This document shows positions 1 through 7,020 of a stretch of DNA of 10,160 nucleotides, in pieces. Made by a program: the position numbers and the translations under genes. Source of the stretch: Clostridia bacterium. Lineage in GTDB: Bacteria; Bacillota; Clostridia; Oscillospirales; Oscillospiraceae. Below the pieces are notes generated by a model. The model was not told where the DNA came from, did no database searches, and saw nothing but the letters and a program-made list of their open reading frames with translations. Positions within the stretch are counted from its first letter, which is position 1. Each line of letters begins with the position of its first letter. Where the stretch lies: contig QKDF01000047.1 in NCBI GenBank assembly GCA_003245395.1, positions 1 to 10,160 on the forward strand, read 5' to 3'.

Positions 1-39
1 GGAACAGGAGCGTGCCGCGCGTTGAAAACAAGGACGGCA
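1..39. other. Short flank downstream of znuB-like gene
   Basis: These 39 bases follow the permease stop codon on the minus strand. I see no hairpin with a T-run and no recognisable start of another gene, so nothing shows whether the operon ends here or continues leftwards, for example into a znuA-like gene. Confidence 0.4.
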
Positions 40-849
40 TTATCCACGGCGGAGCTTGCCAAGCACACACGCGGCCAGAAATACCAGCAGGTTTGCCGCC
101 ACCACTGTGGCGCCCACGGGCGTGGATCGGACGAAGGACACCGTCAGACCCGCGCAGAAGCAGAGTACGGAGGTTGTGGCCGCACAGATCACCACGCCCC
201 GGAAGCTGCGCAGCAGCCGCATGGCGGTCAGCGCAGGGAAGATCACCAGGGAGGAGATCAGCATCGCGCCCATCATGCGCATACCCAGCACGATGGTCAA
301 AGCGGTAAGAATTGCCAGCAGGGTGTTGTAAAGTCCCACCCGCAGCCCGGTGGCCCGGGCAAAGCTCTCGTCAAAAGTGACGGCGAACAGCTTGTGGTAA
401 AATACCACGAACAGCACCAGCACCGCAGCGCACAGCGCCACAGAGAGGATGACATCCGCCTTTGTCATGGCCAGCACGCTGCCGAACATGTAGTTGTCCA
501 CGTCGGTGGTCATGCCCGTGGTCAGCGAGATGACCAGAATACCGATTGCCAGAGACGAGGCACTGAGCACCGCGATGGCGGCGTCGCTGCCCCACCGCCC
601 GTCGGCAATGCGCAGCAGAAAGAATGCCGCCAGAATGACCACGGGAATCGAAAAGGTCAGGGGAGCGGCCCCCACAGCCACGGCGACCGCCAAAGCGCCG
701 AAGGAGACGTGGCTGAGTCCGTCACCGATCATGGAGTACCGCTTAAGCACCAGCGGCACGCCAAGCAGTGCCGCACACAGGGAAACCAGAATGCCCGCAA
801 TCAGCGCCCGCTGCATGAACGGGTAGGAGAACATCTGAAAAAGTTCCAT
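40..849 (-). CDS. znuB: Metal (zinc-type) ABC transporter permease, ZnuB/ABC-3 family
   Basis: A 269-residue polytopic membrane protein, the usual size for the ABC-3 (ZnuB/MntB/TroC) permease family. It would form the membrane channel that moves a divalent metal, most likely zinc, into the cell using the ATPase encoded just upstream. The sequence is almost entirely hydrophobic helices (about 8). It carries the family motif near residues 38-51 (YSMIGDGLSHVSFGA), where the cytoplasmic loop contacts the ATPase, and a typical C-terminal helix with GATVVAANLL. The ATG overlaps the ATPase stop by one base (TGATG), and a GGAGGA ribosome site lies in the end of the ATPase gene, which indicates translational coupling. 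Metal specificity (Zn versus Mn or Fe) cannot be read from the permease; zinc is inferred from similarity and from the linked Fur-family regulator. Confidence 0.88.
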   Translation of the reverse strand: MELFQMFSYPFMQRALIAGILVSLCAALLGVPLVLKRYSMIGDGLSHVSFGALAVAVAVGAAPLTFSIPVVILAAFFLLRIADGRWGSDAAIAVLSASSLAIGILVISLTTGMTTDVDNYMFGSVLAMTKADVILSVALCAAVLVLFVVFYHKLFAVTFDESFARATGLRVGLYNTLLAILTALTIVLGMRMMGAMLISSLVIFPALTAMRLLRSFRGVVICAATTSVLCFCAGLTVSFVRSTPVGATVVAANLLVFLAACVLGKLRRG

Positions 850-1565
850 CAGTCCTCCTCCTTTTTACAGAACCGGCAGCCGGCGGGGGAGTGAAGAAAC
901 TCCTGAACCGTACCGTAGAACCACCCGGTTTTCCCAATGTGAAGCACGGTTCCGGCCTGTTCCAGCGCAGCGCTCAGATCGTGCGTAACCATAATGACTG
1001 CCATGCCCTCCTGCTCGTTGAGATACCGCAGGGTTTTGTAAAGGTCCTGCGCCGCGGCGGGGTCCAGCCCGGTGATGGGCTCGTCCAAAATCAGCAGGCG
1101 GCTGGCGGCGCACAGCGCCCTGGCCAGCAGAACCCGCTGCTGCTGCCCGCCGGACAGATCGCGGTAGCACCGGTCCTTCAGCTCTAAAATGCCTAGCTTG
1201 CCAATGTTCATCATCGCCGCGGATTTCTGTGCTGCGGAGTAGAAAAAGCGGGTTCCTTTTTGATTCAAGCATCCCGAGAGCACCACTTCGTACACGGTGG
1301 CGGGAAAGCCCTTCTGGGCGCGGGTTTGCTGAGGCAGATACCCCAAGGCACCGCGGCTGAGCTCCGGAGCGCGCTCAATGGTGCCGGACAGTGGCGGCAA
1401 AAGCCCCAGAAGCCCCTTCATGAGGGTGGATTTGCCGGAGCCGTTGTCGCCCACTACGCACAGATAATCTCCGGTATGAACGGTCAGGCTCAGGTGCTCC
1501 AGTACCGACTGTCGCTCATAGCCCAGCGACACGTCCCGGACGGCGATCAGTTCATTCGCTTGCAT
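849..1565 (-). CDS. znuC: Metal (zinc-type) ABC transporter ATP-binding protein, ZnuC-like
   Basis: A 238-residue ABC ATPase that powers the adjacent permease at the inner face of the membrane. All nucleotide-binding motifs are present: Walker A GDNGSGKST (residues 39-47), Q-loop Gln79, signature LSGGQ (137-141), Walker B LLILDEP (157-163) and H-loop His195. The frame is open further upstream, but I chose the ATG at 1565. It has an AGAGGAG-like ribosome site just before it, the ABC homology begins there (MQANELIAVRDVSLGY), and the upstream extension only reads the regulator gene in another frame. The start lies inside the end of the regulator gene (14-base overlap), and the stop overlaps the permease ATG. 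The extreme C-terminus has a small His/Cys cluster (H225, C230, C233) that could bind metal; this is speculative. Confidence 0.9.
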   Translation of the reverse strand: MQANELIAVRDVSLGYERQSVLEHLSLTVHTGDYLCVVGDNGSGKSTLMKGLLGLLPPLSGTIERAPELSRGALGYLPQQTRAQKGFPATVYEVVLSGCLNQKGTRFFYSAAQKSAAMMNIGKLGILELKDRCYRDLSGGQQQRVLLARALCAASRLLILDEPITGLDPAAAQDLYKTLRYLNEQEGMAVIMVTHDLSAALEQAGTVLHIGKTGWFYGTVQEFLHSPAGCRFCKKEED

Positions 1566-1968
1566 GGCGCTCCTCTCTGGCACGGCAGTCGGCGCAAAGG
1601 CCGGTAAACAGCGTTCTGCGCCGGTCGACCGTAAAATGATGCTCCTGCTCCAGATGCTCGTAAAGAGGCTGAAGATAGGAACAATCCAGATGCACAATCC
1701 GTCCGCAGCCCTCGCATTTGAGCAGCAGACAGCCCGCGCCGTCCTCGGCGTGGGTGCAGTATTGGAAATAGGAACCCTGCTCCGTATTAATTTTATGGAT
1801 GCAGCCGGTTGATTCCAGCCGCTCCAGCTGACGGTAGATGGTAGCCAGTCCCACGGGACTGCCGTCCTGACGCAGCTCCGCCGCCAGATCGGCGGCAGAC
1901 AGCGGCTGTCCCTGCTTCCGTTCCAGACAGGCCAGAATCGCCTGCTGCTGTTTGGTTGTATAGGGCAT
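1552..1968 (-). CDS. zur: Fur-family metal-responsive repressor (probable Zur)
   Basis: A 138-residue Fur-superfamily regulator. It has an N-terminal winged helix with recognition helix near residues 40-51 (GLATIYRQLERL) and a C-terminal dimerisation domain. Two CxxC pairs (C85/C88 and C125/C128) form the structural zinc site, and His-rich stretches (H73, H93, H110, H111) could serve the sensory metal site. The ATG at 1968 is preferred because an AGAGGTG ribosome site sits six bases upstream. An in-frame ATG at 2007 would lie upstream of the expected transcript start. The gene leads an operon with znuC and znuB, and a Fur-type box covers its own promoter, so it probably represses itself and the transporter when metal is plentiful. 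Zur rather than Fur, Mur or PerR is inferred from the transporter context only. Confidence 0.85.
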   Translation of the reverse strand: MPYTTKQQQAILACLERKQGQPLSAADLAAELRQDGSPVGLATIYRQLERLESTGCIHKINTEQGSYFQYCTHAEDGAGCLLLKCEGCGRIVHLDCSYLQPLYEHLEQEHHFTVDRRRTLFTGLCADCRAREERHASE

Positions 1969-1991
1969 CGACAGCACCTCTTTTTGAGAAA

Positions 1992-2006
1992 TGAGAATCA
2001 TTTTCA
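1992..2006. promoter_or_regulatory. Fur/Zur-type 7-1-7 operator
   Basis: TGAGAATCATTTTCA is an inverted repeat of two seven-base arms around one base, with six of seven arm positions symmetrical. It resembles the Fur-superfamily box TGATAATnATTATCA. It begins two bases downstream of the -10 element of the zur promoter and covers the expected start site, a classic repression position. Fur-family boxes of different specificity look alike, so the cognate metal cannot be read from it. Confidence 0.75.
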
Positions 2007-2007
2007 C

Positions 2008-2035
2008 ATTATAAACCTGTGGGGAAAATTGTCAA
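2008..2035 (-). promoter_or_regulatory. Sigma-A promoter of the zur-znuCB operon
   Basis: On the minus strand a perfect TTGACA (2030-2035) is followed after 16 bases by a perfect TATAAT (2008-2013). Transcription should start near 2001, inside the Fur-type operator, about 30 bases before the zur ATG. A consensus promoter under a repressor fits an operon that is strongly on when metal is scarce. Confidence 0.8.
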
Positions 2036-2051
2036 GCCCTCCGTTTTAAGG

Positions 2052-2080
2052 TTGCAAAAAACGGTGGATGCGTGTATGGT
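2052..2080 (+). promoter_or_regulatory. Possible sigma-A promoter of the nucleotidyltransferase gene
   Basis: TTGCAA (2052-2057) and TATGGT (2075-2080) are separated by 17 bases and point towards the gene starting at 2149. The -10 match is only moderate. A leader of about 60 bases would follow, with no clear regulatory fold. Confidence 0.45.
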
Positions 2081-2148
2081 TAAGGTACGTAAAAATGCGC
2101 AAAAAAACCGGCCGGAAAAATCAGGCCGAGTAATACGGGAGTTTCGAT

Positions 2149-3066
2149 ATGAAAGTATCATTGGTTATCATGGCGGCAGGGCTGGGGTCCCGGTACGGCG
2201 GCAGCAAGCAGGTGGACGGGATCGGCCCTAATAACGAGATTTTGATGGAATACTCCATTTACGATGCCCTTCGCGCCGGGTTCAATAAAATCGTTTTTAT
2301 CATCAAGCCGGAGATGGAAGAGCTGTTGCACCGCATCTGCGGGAACTATCTGGCAAAAAAGACCGCCGCAGACGGAAGCCCGGTTGAGGTAGCCTATGTT
2401 TTCCAGGATTTTTCCTCCGTGCCGGAGTTTTATCATATCCCCGAGGGACGGACGAAGCCCTTTGGCACGGTTCATGCGCTGTTGTGTGCCGAGAGCGCGG
2501 TGCATGAACCCTTCTGCGTGATCAATGCCGACGATTACTACGGTATTGACGCCTACCGGACAATTTACAAAGAACTGGTGACGCTGCCGGAGACCGGCAG
2601 GGGCACCATGGTCGGCTATCTTCTGAAGAACACGGCCAGCCTGCACGGCACGGTCTCCCGGGGCGTGTGCACCGTGGCGGACGGCAAGCTGCTCTCTGTA
2701 CGGGAGGCGCTGAAGGTTCAGCTATATCCCGACGGATCATTGAAGGATCTGGCGGAGGATGTTTCCCTGGACCCGGACACGGTGGTGTCCATGAATTTCT
2801 GGGGCTTCATGCCCAGTATATTCCCGGAATTGCGGGCGTATTTTGAGCAGTTTCTGCGTACAGAGGCGGGCGAAAACCTCAAGGCTGAGTGCCTGCTGCC
2901 GGTGATGGTGGGCGGCCAGCTGAACAAGAATCAGATGGAAGTCTCCGTTCTTCATTCCGCCGATCGCTGGTTTGGAATGACCTACCGGGAGGATCGGGAG
3001 ATTGTGGCACAGGAACTGCGCAGACTCCACGCCGGCGGCGATTATCCCGCGACCCTCAAGGGCTGA
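2149..3066 (+). CDS. Sugar-phosphate nucleotidyltransferase-like protein
   Basis: A 305-residue protein of the NTP_transferase fold (GT-A-like Rossmann fold), expected to couple a nucleoside triphosphate to a sugar or polyol phosphate in the cytoplasm. The N-terminal signature MAAGLGSRYGGSKQ (residues 8-21) supplies the nucleotide-binding glycine loop and Lys20. INADDYYG (125-132) gives the metal-binding Asp pair, and VSMNFWGF (213-220) and DRWFGMTYREDRE (272-284) are later conserved blocks. The start is supported by GGGAG seven bases upstream. The gene stands alone between a divergent metal operon and a terminator, with no kinase, epimerase or glycosyltransferase next to it, so the substrate cannot be assigned. 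It resembles the orphan 'nucleotidyltransferase family' proteins common in Clostridia more than canonical RfbA or GalU. Confidence 0.8.
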   Translation: MKVSLVIMAAGLGSRYGGSKQVDGIGPNNEILMEYSIYDALRAGFNKIVFIIKPEMEELLHRICGNYLAKKTAADGSPVEVAYVFQDFSSVPEFYHIPEGRTKPFGTVHALLCAESAVHEPFCVINADDYYGIDAYRTIYKELVTLPETGRGTMVGYLLKNTASLHGTVSRGVCTVADGKLLSVREALKVQLYPDGSLKDLAEDVSLDPDTVVSMNFWGFMPSIFPELRAYFEQFLRTEAGENLKAECLLPVMVGGQLNKNQMEVSVLHSADRWFGMTYREDREIVAQELRRLHAGGDYPATLKG

Positions 3067-3137
3067 GAAATATTTATCTGCGCCGGTGGTCTTTGAAACG
3101 CTGACGAACAGACTACAGTCCGCAAAAATCATAAAAG

Positions 3138-3165
3138 AAAAGCACGGCCCATGGGCCGTGCTTTT
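3138..3165. terminator. Bidirectional intrinsic terminator
   Basis: A perfect palindrome with stem AGCACGGCCC / GGGCCGTGCT around a central AT is flanked by A-rich sequence on the left and a T-run on the right (to 3167). It can end transcription of the nucleotidyltransferase gene from the left and of the XRE regulator gene from the right, which converge here. The fully self-complementary core leaves only a tiny loop in RNA once the innermost pairs open. Confidence 0.85.
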
Positions 3166-3201
3166 TTAGTGGGTTCAAAAGACTTCGGAATGACCCTTGG
3201 T

Positions 3202-3786
3202 CTACAGCTTTTGTGCATATAGCCCGTGGCGGTTGCAAAAAGCATACAGCACGCCGCCGGAGACGGGCTTGAAGCGACCAGCTGCCGTCTGCTCCGGATA
3301 CAGCTTGAGCTGCTGGAGCCGGTCGCCGGAGACCAGGGCCAGAAAGGACAGATAGTGGCTTTTGGTCATGGGATGGGGGACGGTGACATACAATTCATCT
3401 TCCACCGGTTCCACGGTGAACAGATGCGCTTCGTCGGGCTCCTCGGCCTCCAGGGGCGGCAGTGTCACGCCGCAGCAGGAAAATGATCCCTCGCCGGCGG
3501 AAAAAATAACGTTTCCGCACACGGGACAGACGTAAAATTTGCCCCGCAGCAGATTGCCCGCCCGGTTGCGGTTTTCGGTGCAGTCGCCTGAGAGCAGCTC
3601 CGCCACTGAGACACCCAGCGCTTTAGCCAGTGGCTCCAGAAGCGTCACATCCGGCAGACCGCGGCCTGTTTCCCACTTGGAGACGGCTTTATCGCTGACG
3701 GCCAAGCGTTCAGCCAGCTGCTTTTGCGTATAGCCTCGCTTTTCACGGAGCGCCTTCACGGCGGCTCCCGTCACATAGTTATCCAT
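3202..3786 (-). CDS. XRE-family regulator fused to a desulfoferrodoxin/superoxide-reductase-like domain
   Basis: A 194-residue two-domain protein. Residues 7-65 are a Cro/C1-type helix-turn-helix (LREKRGYTQKQLAERL, then SDKAVSKWETGRGLPD). After a short linker, residues 84-190 match two-iron superoxide reductase (desulfoferrodoxin). Four cysteines for the rubredoxin-like Fe(Cys)4 centre are present (C87, C90, C104, C105). The Fe(His)4Cys centre is also complete: H121, H138 and H144 (HPMTKSHY), C184 and H187 (FCNRHGLY). The Glu-Lys-His loop of the enzyme reads Glu-Ala-His (119-121), so the lysine that helps catalysis is missing. The likely role is a redox- or superoxide-responsive transcription factor; no target is visible. 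The start is fixed by AAGGAG seven bases upstream. The gene is monocistronic and convergent with the nucleotidyltransferase gene. Confidence 0.85.
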   Translation of the reverse strand: MDNYVTGAAVKALREKRGYTQKQLAERLAVSDKAVSKWETGRGLPDVTLLEPLAKALGVSVAELLSGDCTENRNRAGNLLRGKFYVCPVCGNVIFSAGEGSFSCCGVTLPPLEAEEPDEAHLFTVEPVEDELYVTVPHPMTKSHYLSFLALVSGDRLQQLKLYPEQTAAGRFKPVSGGVLYAFCNRHGLYAQKL

Positions 3787-3807
3787 GGGATCACTCCTTC
3801 TCCTGTG

Positions 3808-3836
3808 AGCATAACGTATCTTTCGGGGGAGAGCAA
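3808..3836 (-). promoter_or_regulatory. Sigma-A promoter of the XRE-SOR regulator
   Basis: On the minus strand TTGCTC (3831-3836) and TATGCT (3808-3813) are 17 bases apart. The transcript would start near 3801, giving a very short leader before the AAGGAG at 3794-3799. I could not see a convincing inverted repeat for self-regulation. Confidence 0.5.
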
Positions 3837-3852
3837 CCTACGAGACGTAGAG

Positions 3853-3888
3853 CGGAAGCCCGACGGGACGAATCCTGCCGGGCTTCCG
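3853..3888 (-). terminator. Hairpin after ftsH, possible terminator without a clear U-tract
   Basis: Six bases past the ftsH stop, CGGAAGCCCG (3853-3862) pairs perfectly with CGGGCTTCCG (3879-3888), and extra pairs can form inside the loop. No T-run follows on either strand. A second small hairpin (CTACG / CGTAG, 3838-3850) comes next. It could be an atypical terminator or an mRNA 3'-end stabiliser. It also lies just upstream of the XRE promoter. Confidence 0.5.
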
Positions 3889-3893
3889 ATTGG

Positions 3894-6023
3894 TTATGCC
3901 TGCGTGTCGTTTTCGGAGGAAGGCTGGGTTTGCTCCGCATCCTGCGGCGCGGAAGACCCGCTGCTTTCGTCCGCTGCCTCGGAACCGGTATCCTCGGACG
4001 CAGGAAGTCCCTCCACAGGGGATTCAATTTTCTGGGAGATCATATGAACCTTTTTTGCGGGGGCTTCAATTTCTTCCGGACGGGTGGAAGCGTACTCGTC
4101 TTCCACCAGATTCGGATCGCGGCCCTCCAGAATGGCCACCATTTCGCCGCCGGTGATGGTCTCCTTCTCCAGCAGATAGGCAACCACCTTGTCCATGTCA
4201 TCCCGGTTTTCCTTCAGAATCTCCACGGCCTTTTTGTAGCACTCGTCCAGAATCTCCCGCACGGCCTTGTCCAAGGTGGCGGCGGTGTCCTGTGCGCAGT
4301 CCATGCCGTAGCCGCCTTCCAGGTACTGGTTGCGCCGGGAGGCCAGAGCCATCATGCCGAATTCATCGCTCATGCCGAACATGGCGACCATGTTCCGGGC
4401 GACGTTGGTGGCGTCCTGAATATCCTGAGAGGCGCCGTTGGTCATGGTGTTCATCACCACTTCCTCTGCGGCACGGCCACCCATGGACACGGTGATCTTG
4501 CCCAACAGCTCGTCCTTGGTGCGCAGCTCGGTCTTATCCTCATCAGGCATCAGCAAAGTATAACCCAGAGCGCCTTGCGTGTGGGGGACGATGGTGATTT
4601 TCTGTACCGGCTCGGTGTTTTTCTGTTTATAGGCCACCATCGCGTGGCCCACCTCATGATAGGCCACCAGCTTTTTCTCAAACTCTGTCAGCACGGAGCC
4701 TTTTTTCTCCGTACCGGCGATGACCAGCTCGAACGCGGCCAGCAGGTCGCTCTGGTTGACGGCTTTGCGGCCCAAACGGACGGCCCGCAGAGCTGCCTCG
4801 TTCACCAGGTTGGCCAGATCCGCGCCCACGGAGCCGGCGGTGGCCAGCGCCACCTTCTTCAGATTTACGTCCTCGGCCAGGCGGATGTTGCGGGTGTGAA
4901 CCTGCAGCGTTGCAAGCCGCCCTGCCAGGTTGGGCCGATCGATGATGATGCGCCGGTCGAAGCGGCCGGGGCGCAGCAGCGCCTGATCCAGCACCTCGGG
5001 TCGGTTGGTGGCGGCCAGGAGGATGACGCCCTTGGTGGGGTCGAAGCCGTCCATCTCCGCAAGCAGCTGGTTGAGGGTCTGTTCGCGCTCGTCGTTGCCG
5101 CCCATGCGGTTGTCTCGGGATTTACCGATGGTGTCGATCTCGTCGATAAACACGATGCAGGGAGCCACTTTGCTGGCCTCTTTAAACAGGTCGCGGACAC
5201 GGGAGGCGCCCACGCCCACGAACATCTCCACGAAGTCGGAACCGGAGATGGAGAAGAAGGGCACGTTGGCTTCGCCGGCGACAGCCTTGGCCAGCAGCGT
5301 CTTGCCGGTGCCCGGAGGGCCCACCAGCAACGCACCCTTTGGCAGCTTGGCGCCGATCTCGGTGTATTTCTGAGGATTATGGAGGAAGTCGATAATTTCC
5401 GTCAGGGACTCCTTGGCCTCGTCCTGACCGGCCACGTCCCGGAAGGTGACGCCGGTGGATTTTTCCATATAGACCTTGGCGTTGGCCTTGCCCACGGTAC
5501 CGATGCCGCCGATGCCGCCCATTCCGCCTTTTTTCGCCATGATCCGCGTTACCAGCGAGAACATCAGCATGATCAGAGCGAAGGGCAGGATATAGGAGAT
5601 TAAAAACGTCAGCAGAGGATTGAGCGGCGGCGTATAGGGCTTGTCAAAGTCCGGGACATATTCCTCCAGCAGCGCCATCAGGGAGGGGTCGTCCGCGGAA
5701 ATAGGATTGGTGTAAAACTGATGGTCTTTACTGCTGTATTGCTTGCCGTCCTGATCGGTGTAGGTATAGTCATCCTTGGCGGTGATCATCAGCAGCCCCG
5801 TGCTGGCATCCTTGGAGACCTTTGTGATCTCACCGGCCTTGGCAATCTGGACAAACTCGCTGTATGGAATTTCCACCGCTGACTTGTCCGCGGTGCCGGA
5901 AAGATAGGTGCCGGCCCAGCTGACCACAATGGTCAGCAGCAGCGCCCAGCTGATAAGGGTTGCAATGCCCCGCCAGTTGTCGTTGCGGTTGTTCCGGTTT
6001 TTTTTATTGTTATTTTGATTCAT
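3894..6023 (-). CDS. ftsH: ATP-dependent membrane zinc metalloprotease FtsH
   Basis: A 709-residue AAA+ protease anchored in the cytoplasmic membrane that degrades misassembled membrane proteins and selected regulators. Order of parts: an Asn/Lys-rich N-tail (1-17), TM1 (about 18-40), an extracytoplasmic domain (about 42-134), TM2 (about 136-160), a Gly-rich linker, the AAA module and the protease domain. AAA motifs are Walker A GPPGTGKT (235-242), Walker [10 protein letters not shown] (289-297) and a second region of homology with R351 and R354. The protease domain has HEVGH (456-460), glutamate 457 and the third zinc ligand D534 in [14 protein letters not shown] replaces the common HEAGH, which keeps HExxH intact. 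The C-terminal 60 or so residues are Ser/Glu-rich and probably disordered. An AAAGGAG ribosome site lies eight bases before the ATG. It appears monocistronic and divergent from rlmB. Confidence 0.97.
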   Translation of the reverse strand: MNQNNNKKNRNNRNDNWRGIATLISWALLLTIVVSWAGTYLSGTADKSAVEIPYSEFVQIAKAGEITKVSKDASTGLLMITAKDDYTYTDQDGKQYSSKDHQFYTNPISADDPSLMALLEEYVPDFDKPYTPPLNPLLTFLISYILPFALIMLMFSLVTRIMAKKGGMGGIGGIGTVGKANAKVYMEKSTGVTFRDVAGQDEAKESLTEIIDFLHNPQKYTEIGAKLPKGALLVGPPGTGKTLLAKAVAGEANVPFFSISGSDFVEMFVGVGASRVRDLFKEASKVAPCIVFIDEIDTIGKSRDNRMGGNDEREQTLNQLLAEMDGFDPTKGVILLAATNRPEVLDQALLRPGRFDRRIIIDRPNLAGRLATLQVHTRNIRLAEDVNLKKVALATAGSVGADLANLVNEAALRAVRLGRKAVNQSDLLAAFELVIAGTEKKGSVLTEFEKKLVAYHEVGHAMVAYKQKNTEPVQKITIVPHTQGALGYTLLMPDEDKTELRTKDELLGKITVSMGGRAAEEVVMNTMTNGASQDIQDATNVARNMVAMFGMSDEFGMMALASRRNQYLEGGYGMDCAQDTAATLDKAVREILDECYKKAVEILKENRDDMDKVVAYLLEKETITGGEMVAILEGRDPNLVEDEYASTRPEEIEAPAKKVHMISQKIESPVEGLPASEDTGSEAADESSGSSAPQDAEQTQPSSENDTQA

Positions 6024-6068
6024 CCAATGAACTCCTTTGCATGTTCCACCGCATCGCGGCGCGGCGAA

Positions 6069-6111
6069 AAGCCGGGAATATTACAGTGGAGTATACCATA
6101 AAACCCGGCTT
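6069..6111. repeat. Inverted repeat enclosing the ftsH -10 region
   Basis: AAGCCGGG (6069-6076) and CCCGGCTT (6104-6111) are perfect eight-base arms 27 bases apart. They flank the -10 hexamer of the ftsH promoter and the right arm touches the spacer. The layout could suit a regulator binding site, but it may be chance. The left-arm sequence recurs as AAGCCGGGAA at 6206-6215 in the rlmB leader. Confidence 0.35.
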
Positions 6112-6118
6112 GTCACAA
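6090..6118 (-). promoter_or_regulatory. Sigma-A promoter of ftsH (extended -10)
   Basis: On the minus strand TTGTGA (6113-6118) and TATACT (6090-6095) are 17 bases apart, and TGG directly precedes the hexamer, giving an extended -10. The leader to the ftsH ATG is about 60 bases. Confidence 0.7.
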
Positions 6119-6161
6119 GGATACACGTCGGTTTTTCTATGAAATTTCTGTGAATTTCGCT

Positions 6162-6189
6162 TTGATTGATCTTGCTTTCGTGGTATACT
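6162..6189 (+). promoter_or_regulatory. Sigma-A promoter of the rlmB operon (extended -10)
   Basis: TTGATT (6162-6167) and TATACT (6184-6189) are 16 bases apart, again with TGG before the hexamer. The nine-base core TGGTATACT is identical to that of the divergent ftsH promoter. Transcription should start near 6196, leaving about 43 bases before the rlmB ATG. Confidence 0.7.
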
Positions 6190-6238
6190 ACAGAAAAGTG
6201 TAGGAAAGCCGGGAAACCGGCCGAAAAAGGAGAAGACT

Positions 6239-7006
6239 ATGGACAGCGAAAAGAAGGATAGCCTGACCGCAGAGGCGGACGGACTGATCGAGGGGCGCAA
6301 TGCCGTTATCGAGGCTCTGCGCGCCGGCGAAACAATTGACAAGATTTATATCGCGAAAGGCGAGACAGATAAAACCCTGGGGCATATTGCCTCCCGTGCC
6401 CGCGCCGCCGGCGTGGTGGTGGTGGAGGCGGATCGGCGCAAGCTGGACGGCATGAGCCGCACCCATGCCCATCAGGGCGTCATCGCGCTAGCTGCGGTTC
6501 GGGAGTATGCCACGGTGGAGAGTATTCTGCAGACCGCGGCGGATCGGCAGGAAGCCCCATTGCTGGTGGTGTGCGACGAGATTTCCGATCCGCATAATCT
6601 GGGCGCCATCATCCGTACAGCTGAGTGCGCCGGAGCGCACGGCGTGATTATTCCCAAGCGGCGCAGCGCGGGCCTGACCGCCATTGTGGCCAAGACCTCC
6701 GCCGGAGCGGTGGCCCATCTGCCGGTGGCCAGAGTACCGAATATTCCGGCTCTGCTCAAGGATTTGAAAAAGCAGGGCGTGTGGGTATTCGGCACGGCGG
6801 CCGACGGAACCACGCCGCTTTACAGCGCCGATCTGAAAGGCCCTGCGGCCATCGTCATCGGCAGCGAGGGAGAGGGAATGACGCGTCTGGCTGCGGAAAA
6901 CTGCGACTTCTTGGTGAGTATTCCCCTGAAAGGCAAGCTGAATTCGCTCAACGCCTCCGCGGCGGCAGCGGTTTTACTGTATGAGGCTGTGCGCCAGCGC
7001 GGCTGA
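6239..7006 (+). CDS. rlmB: 23S rRNA (guanosine-2'-O-)-methyltransferase RlmB, TrmH/SpoU family
   Basis: A 255-residue SPOUT methyltransferase that would transfer a methyl group from S-adenosylmethionine to a ribose 2'-OH of 23S rRNA (G2251 in E. coli numbering) in the cytoplasm. An N-terminal RNA-substrate-binding domain (IEGRNAVIEALRAG, residues 17-30) is followed by the knotted catalytic domain. Motif 1 is DPHNLGAIIRTAECAG (117-132) with N120 and R126, motif 2 is IVIGSEGEGM (205-214), and motif 3 is IPLKGKLNSLNAS (228-240). Length is normal for RlmB. The start is supported by AAGGAG six bases upstream. It heads a likely two-gene operon, with only 14 bases before the next gene. Other SpoU-type targets (tRNA) cannot be wholly excluded, but the N-terminal domain favours RlmB. 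Confidence 0.9.
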   Translation: MDSEKKDSLTAEADGLIEGRNAVIEALRAGETIDKIYIAKGETDKTLGHIASRARAAGVVVVEADRRKLDGMSRTHAHQGVIALAAVREYATVESILQTAADRQEAPLLVVCDEISDPHNLGAIIRTAECAGAHGVIIPKRRSAGLTAIVAKTSAGAVAHLPVARVPNIPALLKDLKKQGVWVFGTAADGTTPLYSADLKGPAAIVIGSEGEGMTRLAAENCDFLVSIPLKGKLNSLNASAAAAVLLYEAVRQRG

Positions 7007-7020
7007 GGAAGCGAGGGAAC

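Noticed and set aside
22..894. A 290-codon plus-strand frame at the left edge
   Set aside because: It lies opposite the znuB-like permease. The translation is low-complexity His/Gln/Arg-rich, and the minus-strand frame shows clear family motifs.
1566..1697. An N-terminal extension of the znuC-like ATPase (44 residues)
   Set aside because: It overlaps the zur-like coding sequence, has no ABC homology, and the internal ATG at 1565 has a good ribosome site.
1969..2007. A 13-residue extension of the zur-like protein from an ATG at 2005-2007
   Set aside because: That ATG would be upstream of the expected transcript start and touches the operator. The ATG at 1968 has a properly spaced AGAGGTG.
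2109..2128. A small hairpin (CGGCC / GGCCG) in the nucleotidyltransferase leader
   Set aside because: The stem is only five pairs with a ten-base loop and no T-run or riboswitch-like context; it is likely chance in GC-rich sequence.
3930..5603. A long open frame (557 codons) on the plus strand opposite ftsH
   Set aside because: It is the antisense frame of a clear ftsH gene in GC-rich DNA. Its product is His/Gly/Gln-rich with no recognisable domain, and it has no supported ribosome site.
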